A stretch of 64,000 nt of DNA from Ctena decussata. Its lineage: Eukaryota; Mollusca; Bivalvia; Lucinida; Lucinidae. A program made the position numbers and the translations under genes. Positions 43,800-55,200 of the stretch are shown one piece after another. The notes beneath the pieces are model-generated. The model had not been told where the DNA came from. It made no database searches and saw only the letters and a program-made list of their open reading frames with translations. The stretch lies in the NCBI GenBank assembly GCA_963989385.1, contig OZ022507.1:54075400-54139399 (forward strand). Reading direction: 5' to 3'. Position 1 is the first letter of the stretch; each line of letters starts with the position of its first letter.

Positions 43800-44090
43800 A
43801 TATTATTGAATGTCCAGAGCAATCATTTGAATGCTGATGGAAATGTTGCTTTCACAAGACTTACGTCAACAGACTGATCGAGGGCTGTAACTCTGGCAGA
43901 TCAATCCTATCGTGATGCAGGTAAAATATGATCCATTTGAGATTAATAAGAACAATTACATTTTGTACTTAAAAGTTTCAAGAAATCAGACGAAACCTAA
44001 AGGAAGTTGCAGCCACAAGATTTGCAATACTGGAATGATAAAAGGCTGCTATATAGCAGAAAGAATCAATTCATGATCCCGATTAAAATA

Positions 44091-44414
44091 GCCGCGACAC
44101 AACAAACCCAACAAAATGGATGTGCGCCCAGCGAAGACTCAGATCAGCCTGGACAGCCGCCCAGTCTGACCAGACTCTTTGCTGTGCGCTTAAAGGGTAG
44201 CTAAGGGTCTAAGCTAGCTCCAAGCGGACAACGAAGACTCTGGTCGGACTGGGCAGATACCCAGGTTGATCTGAGTCTTCGCTGGGCGCACATGCCACTT
44301 TGTTGGTTTTAACTAGCTCCATGCTGACAACGAAGATTCTGATCAGACTGGGCGGAAGCCCGGACTGATCTGAGTCTTCGCTGGGCGCACATGCCACTCT
44401 GTTTGGTCGCAGCT
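44091..44414. mobile_element. MITE-A copy 17, with duplicated right arm
   Basis: Left GCCGCGACACAACAAACCCA. The right half (CAGACTGGG..., CATGCCACT.TGTTGG) occurs twice in tandem, at about 44220-44310 and 44320-44414, making this copy longer than the rest. Confidence 0.82.
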
Positions 44415-44558
44415 CATTAATATGATCCGCTTCAGATGTAGATAATCGTATCCTAAACGTTTTCTGAAGATCGGCTGAAAAATGTAGTAGTTTTCACTTG
44501 AATGATAAAGGGCAGTAACTCTGCAAAAAGGTCAGACTCTGGCCCGAATAACATAATT

Positions 44559-44794
44559 GAGCCGCGACACGACAAAACCAACAATGTGGTTGTGCGGCCA
44601 GCGCAGACTCAGATCAGCCTGGGCATCCGCCCAGTCTGATCAGAGTCTTCGCTGTCCGCATGGAGGTAGCTTAGACCCTTAGGTACCCATTAAGCGCTTA
44701 GCGAAGAGGCTGATTAGACTGGGTGGATGCTCAGGTTGATCTGAGTCTGCGCTGGGCGCACAACCACATTGTTGGTTTTCTCGCGTCGCGGCTC
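44559..44794. mobile_element. MITE-A copy 18
   Basis: GAGCCGCGACACGACAAAAC...CTCGCGTCGCGGCTC, inserted in the 150-bp tandem repeat. Confidence 0.88.
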
Positions 44795-44856
44795 ATATTA
44801 TGATCTACTTCAATAAGGTGCTAGCAATATCCTCAATTAAAGTCTAAAGGCATTAC

Positions 44857-45189
44857 CACAGGATGTAATCGATTCCGCTAATTTTCGCTTCCTGCAGAGA
44901 CTGTACATCATATTTGGCTTCCGCTGAGACTGTCCGCGATCTCTTGCTTCCTGCCGAGACTTCTGTATATGATAAATGGCTTCCTGCAGAGACTGTCCGC
45001 GTGATTCTGCTTCCTGCCGAGGCTCTCGGCAGGAAGCAGAATCACGCGGACAGTCTCGGCAAGAAGCCATTCTACGAGGACAGTAGTCTCTGCAGGAAGC
45101 AAGAGTTCGCGGACAGTCTCGGCGGAAGCCAAATATGATGTACAGTCTCTGCAGGAAGCGAAAATTAGCGGAACCGATTATACCCTTTG
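44857..45189. mobile_element. Foldback element copy 2 (FB1)
   Basis: Starts CACAGGATGTAATCGATTCC and ends GGAACCGATTATACCCTTTG. The interior is inverted CTTCCTGCAGAGACTGTCCG subrepeats with the axis near 45023. ATTAC lies on both sides (5-bp duplication). It is inserted in the tandem repeat. Confidence 0.88.
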
Positions 45190-46254
45190 ATTACTGCCAC
45201 AAGATTTGAATTGCTGGACGTTTTAAGGCCTGCAACTCTGACAGAAAGGATGACCTTATAAAATATGTTCATCTTGAGATGGTGATAACAACGTTTTATG
45301 AAAATCAGATGAAAATGGAAAAAAAACGTGGCCACAAGGTTGGAGCCACTGGACAGATGAAGGGTCGTTACCCTGGCAAAGAGGGTCCGATCATGACCCA
45401 ATTAACATTTCATTAACGTCATAAAGTAATAAAGGTGTCGTGAAAGTTTTATGAAAATAAGTAGAAAACCGAAGGAGGAGTTGCGCCGACAGGATTCGAC
45501 CAGATTTGCAGATAAAGGACCGTAACTCTAGCAAAATTGGTCCGACCATCACCTTAATATATTTTTATCAACGTCAAAGGGAGATCAAAAATATCCTAAA
45601 AGTGTTACGAAAATCGGTTGAAAACTAAAAAGGAGGAATTGAGGCCACAGGATTTGACCAAAATTTCAGATACCTGTAAAAGACGAAGTCTAATAGAAAC
45701 TGTGCAATCATGACCCCGATTTGCTTGTACGTGTAACGCGTTGGAAAAATCATTGTTTTATTTATTTATTTGTTGATTTACTTACTAATTCTTTTCCTTT
45801 ATTTTTGTTTTTCTTTTTTTTATTATTCAGTTATGTTTTAGTTGTTTGTTTACATTAAGGAACTAAAGACTTTGGGGAAAAAATATTTTATCCGAAAGTC
45901 TTTAAGAAGCCGAAGTCGATCTAATGAATTTACCTTATAACCTAGGCTATTTGTATTTGTGACCAAACAAATGTGTCGTAATAACATTGCCTACCTATAT
46001 GCTTTGTATACTATGTGTGAAATAGGATTATCCCAGGATTAAGGAATCAACGGATTTCCTCAGACGTTGTACATGTTGGATTTGTCCGTCTACATAGTAA
46101 AGTTTGTATACATTTCTTTTCCTCTCAAGTTAAAGTTTCTATGATAAAATGCTGAAATAATAGCCTTACGTAAATGATGCGTTTTATGAACGGATAAAGA
46201 CACAGGGTATACTTATTTTACATTGTAAATTGGTAAGTAAACTTAGTTATAAGA

Positions 46255-46345
46255 TTGTTTTGGGTAAACTGCCCTTTGAGACAGTATTTCAGTGTATACC
46301 AAGCCATCAAAGGACCAGTTCCGCACCTACTGCAAACACAGCACA
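46255..46345 (-). mobile_element. SINE-B fragment
   Basis: TTTTGGGTAAACTGCCCTTT, GAGACAGTATTTCAGTGTAT and then a CACCTACTGCAAACACAGCA segment; the pyrimidine-rich middle is deleted. Confidence 0.65.
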
Positions 46346-46359
46346 GTAGGTGCATGTCC

Positions 46360-47890
46360 TGTCTTAAAGTCTCCATAGTCCTACATGTATCAGTAGTAAA
46401 GTCTTCAAACCGCGAATCATTATAAAATGCGGTTCATCATACACAAATATCGACAAAATATTGGTTGATGTGCATGTATCAGGTTAGATAACTAGCAAAA
46501 AGTAGAGAGAACATAATTTTGAAAAAATTCAAATCGCCCAACAAAACACAATATTTTTTCTGGTTTCCCGTCGAGCAATGCAGTATAAGCAAAGGCAAGA
46601 CAATGAATGAGGTTCCAGCTTGTGCATTGTATTTTTACTATTTTACTCGAGTTAATAAAATCGAAGGTAGGTCATTTTAGCTGCCAACTAAAATGACACA
46701 AATACGAGGGTTGATCCAGAAGTAATGTCACTGCAGCTACAAAATCGTGTAGAATAAATAGAGGGCAACGAAATTTCGTATCAATGTACCTTATTCTATT
46801 TGCAGTATGGTCTGAAAGTGTTATTAAAATATAATGCACAGCAATCGAGCTATCGAGATCGGCAGAAGGCATGGTAACGACACGCGCCGCACGCCAATGA
46901 CGTTGTTGACGTTCCAGGCGAAGTTTTGCTATTGTATCATGTCTTAAGTAGCATATTCATTGTTCTAGCATAGCACTAATGTCTGTTTACCCATGTTTAT
47001 CTCATCCTTCGATATTATTTGAACAACACCGCATCTCATGTTCAAGAATATACACAATCTTCGAATTGCAGAACATCGATCTTCATGTACGGGGTCCAAA
47101 CAAGAGTGCCGTTATTGTCTGACATTGCACATAAAGATTTTCCGGTATTCGGACGATCCTCTAACGACTCATCTGCACCCTTACAGCGCTGATTGCACCT
47201 TTACACAAGCCTCATAATTATGGTTATATAACCGCATGTCTAATTAAACAGCCTATAGTTTCTAATGGCGATATTCCTAATTTGTGGCAAAACCGCATAT
47301 GTATCTGAAGATGCGTTTGTCAGAAGTCAGCATTTTTTTCACTTGGCAGTTACAAGCATTAGCACTTCCTGGCGAACTTCAAACTGCAATGACGATATTA
47401 AAGTATCAACTGTGGGTGGCAGGAATATATTTCGTCATCGTATCAAATTTTCATCTGATTTGGCGCGTTAGTTTGATTTTAATTTAGGGTTGCCTTTGAA
47501 AATAATGTTCATGTTATTAACGTTACTCTGGCGTGCGGCGCGATGGCGACGGTGGCATACTTTGAACGCCTATATAATTTGAACGGGAAAAGATTCCAAC
47601 TTCGTATTTATTCTGTTAATCAGATCTAAATTATAGTGTGCCTTGATATAATTTTTATACATGTAATAATGCTACGATGAACAAGCGCGCAATGGACACA
47701 GTGACATTACTTCTGGATCAACCCTTGTAGTTTTTTTCGAACCCTTTTTATGTGAAACTCATGGGCGTTTTGTTAGTTTAAAGCTAGCTAATATCACGGT
47801 AACTTGCAATGACAAAACTAAGGTGAAAAGCTTACAGCGATACTTCATCATCAAATATTTAATGCCGATAGAGCTATGGAGCCTTTAAAG
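46360..47890 (+). repeat. Repeat family R1, copy B, interrupted by a mariner-like element
   Basis: 46360-46702 and 47730-47890 are collinear with copy A at 36390-36960. The break falls within ...CAACTAAAATGAC / CAAA... of copy A, where the 1.02 kb element is inserted. Confidence 0.72.
46705..47727. mobile_element. Mariner-like non-autonomous element (1.02 kb)
   Basis: Terminal inverted repeats of about 29 bp begin CGAGGGTTGATCCAGAAGTA at the left, with the right end one mismatch different (CAAGGG...). TA lies on both sides (46703-46704, 47728-47729). The CGAGGG start and TA target fit mariner-type elements. The interior has no long open frame, so it is a deletion derivative or MITE and would depend on transposase made elsewhere. 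Confidence 0.85.
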
Positions 47891-47999
47891 TTTACATTGT
47901 TTTCTCGGTAGTAAAACCATATAGACACAAATCATACTGTGTGTATAAGAGAAACATGTTTTTGAAAAAATGTCAACATACAGCTATTCTTCTAGTTCT

Positions 48000-48215
48000 C
48001 CAACAAGCAAGTCAATGTGAACAAAGCGAAAAAGAGTGGGAACTTAACGCATACATGTACATTGTATTTTTACTATAAATTAATTTCATGATCATTTGGC
48101 AGCCGACTAAAATAATTCATATAATTTAAACCTGCCTTTTAGAGAAACAAAAGGATGTTTTATTTGTTTTAAGTTGGCCAAATCTTTGTAATTTATAATG
48201 ACGTAACTGTATAAT
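48000..48215 (+). repeat. Repeat family R1, copy C fragment
   Basis: GTATTTTTACTATAAATTAA, GGCAGCCGACTAAAATAATT and GGATGTTTTATTTG correspond in order to copies A and B. The foldback element at 48220 interrupts it. Confidence 0.55.
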
Positions 48216-48219
48216 GAAA

Positions 48220-48550
48220 CACAGGGTATAAACCAGTCCGCCAATTTTCGCTTCCTGTAAAGACTGTCCGTCATATTTGGCTTCCGCCGGGACTATCCGC
48301 GATCTTTTGCTTCCTGCAGGGACTCGAAAAATTGTCCGTCATATTTGGCTTCCGCCGATACTGTCCGTGATCTTTTGCTTCCTGCAGGGACTCAAAAAAT
48401 GGCTTCCTGCCGAGACTGTCCATGTGACTCTGCTTCCTGCCGAGAGCCTCGGCAGGAAGCAGAATCACGAGGACAGTCTCTGCAGGAAGCCAAATATGAC
48501 GGACAGTCTCTGAAGGAAGCGAAAAATGGCGGACTGGTTTATACCCTGTG
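48220..48550. mobile_element. Foldback element copy 3 (FB1), intact ends
   Basis: CACAGGGTATAAACCAGTCC at the left pairs perfectly with GGACTGGTTTATACCCTGTG at the right. Interior subrepeats CTTCCTGCAGGGACTC and CTTCCTGCCGAGACTGTCC occur in both orientations, with the axis near 48445. ATGAAA flanks both ends (6-bp duplication). Confidence 0.92.
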
Positions 48551-50762
48551 ATGAAAAGCCTGCAGATAAAATAGTAATACTTTTTATTGCAGTATTCCCA
48601 AAAATTCATGAATTGGCGAAATCGAAATTTTTGGTGAATTTTCTTCTTATGGACTTCAGACCACTTTGATTTTTAGGGTAGTGTAAATTGAAGGCTGGAC
48701 TTGGTCACGACAAAGGCTAAAGGTTCAAACTTCATGTTTACAAAACTTGCAAAATGAATCACATGGACGGAAGAAATGATTTATTTTACCAAATGTTTGA
48801 AATGTTCAAGGAAATCGCAGGGTAAAAGTTTGACCACTTATTTATTTTTTCGAGTATTAACGCACAAAATAGGAGGAACGGGTTTTTGAAAGATGATAAA
48901 TCTCTCCATAAAATGCCGTATTTCTCAAGTTAAACCCTGGGCAATAAAGTGAGACAATGAATGGAATTATAGCTCTTCTACGAATTTTAAAAACTGTTTA
49001 CACTTTCTAGTTCAGTGGTGGTAAGGTTTATTCACTGAATAAGGGATGTCACACCTGTATGATTTAGCATACAATGCATGTGCAATCAGTGCACTGTCCA
49101 AAATCTCTCACCTAGCTAGTTGTGCGTAAATACTTGCTTAGAAGCCACCCTATGACTCCTTAAAATGAAAGCATGGAAAAAGCCAAATTCTGAACTTCAT
49201 GATTCGAATCGAATGCTAATACTGTGCTGTTGAAATATTTGAACTGGTTTCTTAACTAAAACTGGATATTTGTGGAAACTGCACCTAAAAACAGCTATTC
49301 AGAAAACCTTGAATAAACAGCATAAAAGCAATACAAGGTCTTGAGAAACAGTTTTCAAACTATAAGAACTTGTTGACTGGCTTTCACCATGGCAGTTTAG
49401 GCCTTACAGAACTGATGCTTATTGATATATCTCTTTGCAATGCATAGATACCTTTCCCTCTTCATCTTATTTAGTTTACTGTTTACCATGTTCATGCATG
49501 TACTTGGATTTTCACTCAAAGTGACATGTAAACACAGGTATGAATTTGGTCTTACAAGCAAATAAATGTTCAAATATGATCTTTAAAACTTCACCACCTC
49601 ACTAAATATTGGGACAGGAATGTCTGAGCAAATACTGTAGACCAAGGCCAGACTGTTCAGGGACTGCAGTAGTATTTCACATTCTGCCAGAACATTTATG
49701 CCAAATTGATGACAGTCAAATCAGTAAAGGTAAAATCAAATTAATTTAGGTCTACAATGGCATCTGCTGCAGAGATGGTTTCTGTCAATATTAAAGCTGC
49801 CATGATAAGGTATTATATCAATAAGCAGTCAGCTGTAGCAGAATAAGTTTAAATTGTGCTAAAATGGGCAGCCAACCTTAGCAAAAAGTGGACTTGTCGG
49901 TTACGCATCAGACCTGTTCTTAAAATTTGTATAAGACCTATATTTATCTATATATTATAGTTTTAAAAATCTATTAAAATTTATTTTATCGAAAGTAGGT
50001 CATTTTAGTTGCCAACCGAAGTGACCAAAATAAATTTCCAACACTTTCTATTAAACAAACTAAAGGATCATTTTGTTATTTAATATTTAAACTAGCTAAT
50101 CATGGGCATTTACAGTGACAGAACTGTAGTCATATTGCGTAGATATATCTCACAATAATATTCGCATGAACTTATACCACTGGGAGAGAAAAAAGGTTCC
50201 CTTTGAAGCTGTCCCAATATTTTTGTAACACCAGTATGTTATAATTGTTTACAAAACATAATAGCTGCACTATTCTAAGGGTCATATGTTTAGTTCAGGG
50301 TCACAGTTTAAACTTGTCATTATTGTCTCTCTATCTAGTCATCAGCTTGAAAACCACACAATGAATTTTAACAATGGCGATTTAAATGAATTCTTTTCAT
50401 AAAGACACGTTAGAAATTCAGTCGTGTGAATTCTTACAGAAATTATTTATTGCAGACGAAATGTCTTTGTTCATAAAAGCATATCAACGGTTCTTTACGT
50501 GCCTAATCGACATTTCAGTGTTTGTATTTCAATATTTAAATGCCATCTCCTTAAAGGATATGCTTACCTGTCCCAATTTTAATGAAGGAAAAGTTTTATC
50601 AGATAAAGAATTCAGGATCTTATCAACAGCCAAAGGTTAGAATATATGTCTGCATACGGAAGCTGTCTCAGACGTTTTTACTGTTTTTTGTAAATGTGTC
50701 CTATGCGAGTATCATCTTCATCTGTGTTCATTACAGTGCATTTCTTCATGTACTATACATTT
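48551..50762. other. Intergenic or far-upstream region, no gene recognised
   Basis: A+T-rich. A fourth R1-like stretch lies at about 49985-50170 (GAAAGTAGGTCATTTTAGTT). Open frames such as 50386-50640 show no domain or splice context. Confidence 0.5.
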
Positions 50763-50990
50763 GAGCTGCGACACGACATAACCAACAAAGTGGCATATGC
50801 AACCAGCAAAGACTCAGATCTGCCTGGGCATCCGCCCAGTCTGATCAGAATCTTCAATGCTTGCATGGAGCTAGCCAGGACCCTTAGATACCCTTTAAGC
50901 GCAAAGCGAATACTCTGATCAGACTGGGCGGATGCACGGGCTGATCTGAGTCTTCGCTGGTCGTACACGCCACTTTGTTGGTTTCTCATT
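50763..50990. mobile_element. MITE-A copy 19, right end truncated
   Basis: Left GAGCTGCGACACGACATAAC; right arm to CACTTTGTTGGTTTCTC, then lost. Confidence 0.8.
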
Positions 50991-51212
50991 TGTTTGCAAA
51001 TGGTGCCGGATATGATCACTTTTTATCCTGCGTAGGTGTGTTACATTTTCACAGAGGGGATTTGTGACATGTTTGCTTCACTCTGCAGCAACCTCCTTCC
51101 AAAAAGGGTTTTACACTTGAAGGAAAGAGTTTTTGCAAAAGGAAGCAAGATTTAATCCATGTTTCGAAAGGAGGCAAAGTGAAAACACCAGAGTAGCTCC
51201 CACTGGATATTT

Positions 51213-51448
51213 GAGCCGCGACACGACAAAACCAACGATGTGGTTGTGCGCCCAGCGCAGACTCAGATCAGTCTGGGCATCCGTCCAGTCTGATCAGAGT
51301 GTTGGCTTTGCTCTTAAAAGGTAGCTAAGGGTCTAAGCTACCTCCATGCGGATAGCGGAGACTCTGATCAGACTGGGCGGATGCCCAGGCTGATCTGAGT
51401 CTGCGCTGGGCGCACGACCACTTTGTAGGTTTTCTCGCGTCGCGGCTC
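51213..51448. mobile_element. MITE-A copy 20
   Basis: GAGCCGCGACACGACAAAAC...CTCGCGTCGCGGCTC, flanked by ATTT on both sides. Confidence 0.9.
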
Positions 51449-52322
51449 ATTTTGTTTTTTCCAATTTACCTTACCCTAGTATGTGTGATGCTACAAACCT
51501 AGCAGACACATCTAGTGTGACTTCCGCTGCTAAAATAAAAAAAATAGAAAAAAATCTTAAATTTTTGTGAAAATATGACTCCAAATTCACAGGGATACCT
51601 TGTGTTTTTAGATTAACAAAAGTCTGGAATCAGCACCCGGTACATGACCATAACTACTGATAGGAATCAACTCTGACTTCTTCTTCAGAGTCGTGATGCA
51701 TTCATGCAACAAGGGCCCTTTCCGTAACATTACAAAGCGCTACATGCACAAATATAATCATATTGACAACTAGGAAAAACAAACGTATCTTACAAAAATT
51801 TCTGGCGCAGCCGTCTTCCAACAATGCCTTTCGAATTTACCTAAGTTTTCTGGATACGACATCTAAAAGAGTCACTGGCTATTATCTCATAAGCGTCTTG
51901 ACTGCTTCCAAATTTCAAAATTATGCAGGTACATGTACAATGTAAATATGATAAATATGCATGCATGTTCAAAACATCTTCTCCAGAACCACAAACCACT
52001 AAGGCCCCATTGCAGCTAAGGCGTTTGCTAAAAGGAGGGTTCATAGGTAATTTATTCCGAATTTGTCAGCCTGTATGACTGTTGTTGCTGCGTGTACTAC
52101 CTTGTTTTATCATATGACGTCGCTGTTATTCAGTGGATAACGCCGTGTCATAAACTCGTATGACCACACGTCATTGACAACGATTATAAAATTTAATTCG
52201 AATCTCTCTTAACCTGTAGGGCCATGGTTACTGAATGCCATACTTTGTCCCGTTCTAGATAGGTCCTTATTATAGAGCTTTGCCTGAATGTGTACATTTC
52301 TAATTTTCTCTTTCTGTTTTAG

Positions 52323-54140
52323 GCGAGACGCAACAATGGCGACTAACTGAAGTTAAGGAGTGCATAATCACTCTGCAAGTAGTCAGCTGTGATTCACGAC
52401 TCGTCAGTGAAAATGGTTAGACAGTATCAACACTCCGGATAGATTTGAAATTAAGAACACGTGTTCCAGGCAGTGTTAAATAATATTTAAGTGTATGAAT
52501 GCAATATGTCTGAGTTGCTAAGCAATTCGAAGAGAAAATATATTGAGAACTGGAGACAGTCGGTGTGTCAGCATATGGATAGTGGGACCATTTGTAAGGT
52601 GACCATCTCTGAAATGACTCCTGAACCAGCAGGATATATTGGTGGCTACATTAAACCCTCCAACGAACATGTCAAAGCAATGGTAAACACCTTTAATATC
52701 ATAAATGTTTTAACTTTTCTGGACGCACGTGTAGTTACTCTCAAACTGTGGGTAAGCATGTAAATGTTCTTATAGTAAAATACTAATAAGAAAGGTCGCA
52801 CTGAAAGCTATTTTAAATCTCATTTATTATCCCCGCCGAAGGCGAAGGAATATTGATATCTCCATGTCCGTCCGTCCGGGATCATAAGTAACACTAAATG
52901 GAATGTCATGAAACTTAAATATATATCAGGATAATGCGCTGATGCATGCATGTCAAGTTTCATGAGACTTGCATGGTAGTGCATGAGTTATTTTCCTAGA
53001 GTTGATTTAAAATAAGTAAAATTAGTCCGTACTAAGTAACCAATTACCGGGACTTCATGAAACTTAAACTGAATATGTATCATCATTACATATTAAGTTT
53101 ATTAGAATGGCGTTTGTAGTGCATGAGTTATGGCCCTTGAATTAATTTAAAATTCAGCCATAACTAAGTAATCTTTTAAACTTATACTTACTATGTATCA
53201 CTATGACATAGTTTTGCAGCTTACGTTTCGCCGGAATTGCATCAGCAAGCAATGAGTTAATGCACTTGGATTGCTTTGAAATCAACAAATTGTGACTTTA
53301 CTAAGTAACCAATGTGAAAATTTAAACAGTTATGTATTTTCATTTCGCGGCAGTGCAACTTAATTTTTGTCATACTGGCACCAGTAGTGCAAGATTCATT
53401 GCCTTGGAATTGATGTAAAATCCACAAATTAACCATAAATAAGGGTGTACAAATTTGTTGAAACTAAATTAGAATGTTTAAGTAACAAACAAAGTTTCTT
53501 GAAACTAATTTAAATGTTTAAATAATTTCAGGCTTCTCGCAGTCCACCGCCAACCACAGAGAACATCTCTCCAAGTCATCTTCCCGCTGTGAAATTTGGG
53601 TATTCGCACGGTAATGAGGATGCCAAAAAGCACCACAAACACAGGACTGTAAGGCACTACGAAATATCACGTACTGTTCTTCCGCCATCACCGAACGGAA
53701 TGCTGGTCCAAAATGGCGGATCGGAAAAACCTACACCACATGATCGGAAGTCCAATACCCTTCGTGCTATTGAGAATAATGTGAGTTCAGACACAGTAGG
53801 ACAAGATGTCACAGACTCAAAGGACACTAAGGAGCACGCAACAAGAAGTGCACAACTAGCAAGAGAGATTTATGATAAATATAACATGAAATCACGTGTA
53901 CAAACCACCCTACCTGGTAAACATATGTACAGTGGGATGGATCAGTTTACAATGCCATGGCGGAATAAAACGTTTCTTACGTTACCAGTGCGTTTTAACG
54001 AGAGTGCTAAACGCAAACACATGAAATACCTTGCTCGCGAAAGAACGTCATTGTCGAGCAGAAAGGATGATTTGAGCAGCAGTTTATTGACAAACGAAAG
54101 TAGATACAATTTTCGTGATTTGGAAGGGGATATACCATGA
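52323..54140 (+). CDS. Unrecognised basic protein, two visible exons
   Basis: Exon a starts after TTCTGTTTTAG at 52323 and carries the first good start (ATG 52506, MSELLSNSKRKYIENWRQSV). Two phase-0 donors are possible: ATG|GTAAAC at 52683 (59 codons, keeps the product hydrophilic) or TGG|GTAAGC at 52752 (82 codons, stronger donor). Exon b runs from the acceptor TAATTTCAG (53532) to TGA at 54138-54140 in phase 0. The total is 261 or 284 residues. The C-terminal half is rich in K, R, H, S and N (HKHRTVRHYEISRTVLPPSP; LARERTSLSSRKDD). There is no signal peptide or membrane segment, suggesting an intracellular, possibly cytoskeletal or nuclear protein (inference). I do not recognise the family. 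Further 5' non-coding exons are likely. Confidence 0.7.
52336..52442 (+). promoter_or_regulatory. Two upstream mini-ORFs in the 5' leader
   Basis: ATG GCG ACT AAC TGA (52336-52350) and a ten-codon frame ATG GTT AGA ... TAG (52413-52442) precede the main start at 52506. If the leader is as inferred, both would lower initiation at the main ATG. Confidence 0.5.
52832..53500 (+). repeat. Degenerate tandem repeat in the intron
   Basis: CCCCGCCGAAGGCGAAGGAA, then CCGTCCGTCCGGGATC and about four loose units containing ATGAAACTTAAA, AAGTTT.AT..GA and GTGCATGAGTTAT, roughly 150 bp apart. Similar in kind to the element at 23560. Confidence 0.65.
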
Positions 54141-54209
54141 TTTTCGAAAACCTGAAGTATTCTGCATTGCATCCTTTAATGTTCAAGTATGGGAAAAGTC
54201 ATTTCTCCT

Positions 54210-54473
54210 GCCGGGCCGCGTTGCGCAATCGGTAGCGCACCTGACTCAAGAGCCAGAGGTCTCGGGTTCGATACCCAGTCCGGCCACATACTTTCGTTTC
54301 TCCTTCCGCTGATTCAAGACGGGCAGTTGTCAGTTACTGGCGAAAGTATGTGCACTTATTACTGGTTAACCGCTTAGGCGGTCTAAGCCTGTTCAGGAAT
54401 AGTGTGGTTAGGGTAACTGACCGTCCCGACATGACCGTAGCTGTTTACCGTGGACGTAAAACAACAGCAACAA
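54210..54473 (+). mobile_element. SINE-A copy 3, just after the stop codon
   Basis: The head GCCGGGCCGCGTTGCGCAAT with the B box GGGTTCGATACCC, then GAAAGTATGTGCACTTATTA, CCGTCCCGACATGACCGTAG and an AACAGCAACAAC tail. It starts 69 bp after the TGA of the plus-strand gene, so it probably lies in its 3' UTR. Confidence 0.9.
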
Positions 54474-54609
54474 CACTTGTTGGTGAGCAACTTTGCCGGC
54501 TTTCCTAGAAGATATTGATTTAATTTCCTCATTTTCTACCCAATTATTTCCGTCCGAATAATATATGTAAACGCAGTAAACAAAGTTCTCAAAAATAATG
54601 ATACGTATA

Positions 54610-54682
54610 CGAGTACTTCGGGACAAAAGTTCCGCACGGATGTTAAAGGAACATCCGTGCAGAACTCTTGTCTTTAAGTACA
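54610..54682. repeat. Hairpin
   Basis: GAGTACTTCGGGACAAAAGT / TTCTGCACGGATGTTCC arms: TTCCGCACGGATGTT pairs with AACATCCGTGCAGAA around TAAAGG. Confidence 0.85.
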
Positions 54683-54859
54683 GTATATATGCGCTATGAC
54701 ATACATTGATACATTTATGCACTATGACATACATTTTGTACATGTATATCTTCATTAAGATTAAGAACACCTTATAAGTAATATTCAAAGTATATCGCAA
54801 GAAAATGGTTTTAAAATACAGAAAAAGGAAAGAAATATTTTCTTCCTTTTTTGTTTTTT

Positions 54860-55200
54860 GAATTGAAAGTAGACCCATTTTGGAGGGGTTCAGTTGCCGA
54901 GGAAGCAAATAGGGAAGTCACAAAAGGCGTTGCCGTTTGTAAAATGGTGGGAAAATTTAGATGTGTTCCCATTCACGTTATAAGAGATTGTACAACTCCT
55001 GAGGAACCAACTGCCATTTTTATTTTGCTTCCCTTCTGTATGCGGATCAACTCTCAAAGGAAAGAATTTCCTAAGGGAGCAATTTTTTTGTTTTAATAGT
55101 GAACCCGTTTTGGAGGGGCTCAGTTGCCAAGGACACCAACAGTGCAGTCCCAAAGTTGTTTAATTTGTAAAATGTTGGGAAAAAACATAGGTGTGCCCCA
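54860..55200 (+). repeat. Dispersed repeat, two tandem-like copies
   Basis: TTTTGGAGGGG.TCAGTTGCC and GTAAAATG.TGGGAAAA occur twice, about 230 bp apart. Fragments also occur near 15050, 24880, 56090 and 59430. No gene was recognised in 55200-57660, apart from a hairpin cluster at 56290-56465. Confidence 0.6.

Larger units (their letters stand above)
43850..45740 (+). repeat. Degenerate tandem repeat, about 150 bp period, split by three insertions
   Basis: The motif GTAACTCT.GCA recurs at about 43890, 44515, 45232, 45368 and 45522; after subtracting inserted elements the spacing is 136-154 bp or a double. Each unit also has GCCACAAGATTTG and TTTTATGAAAATCAG.TGAAAA. No coding content is apparent. 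Confidence 0.75.

Noticed and set aside
47265..47487. Transposase remnant inside the mariner-like element
   Set aside because: Two short overlapping frames of about 68 codons, with no recognisable catalytic D,D(34)D pattern. Treated as non-coding.
54408..54908. 166-residue minus-strand ORF
   Set aside because: Overlaps the SINE-A tail and A+T-rich spacer. Composition is I/Y/F/K-rich and irregular, with no domain.
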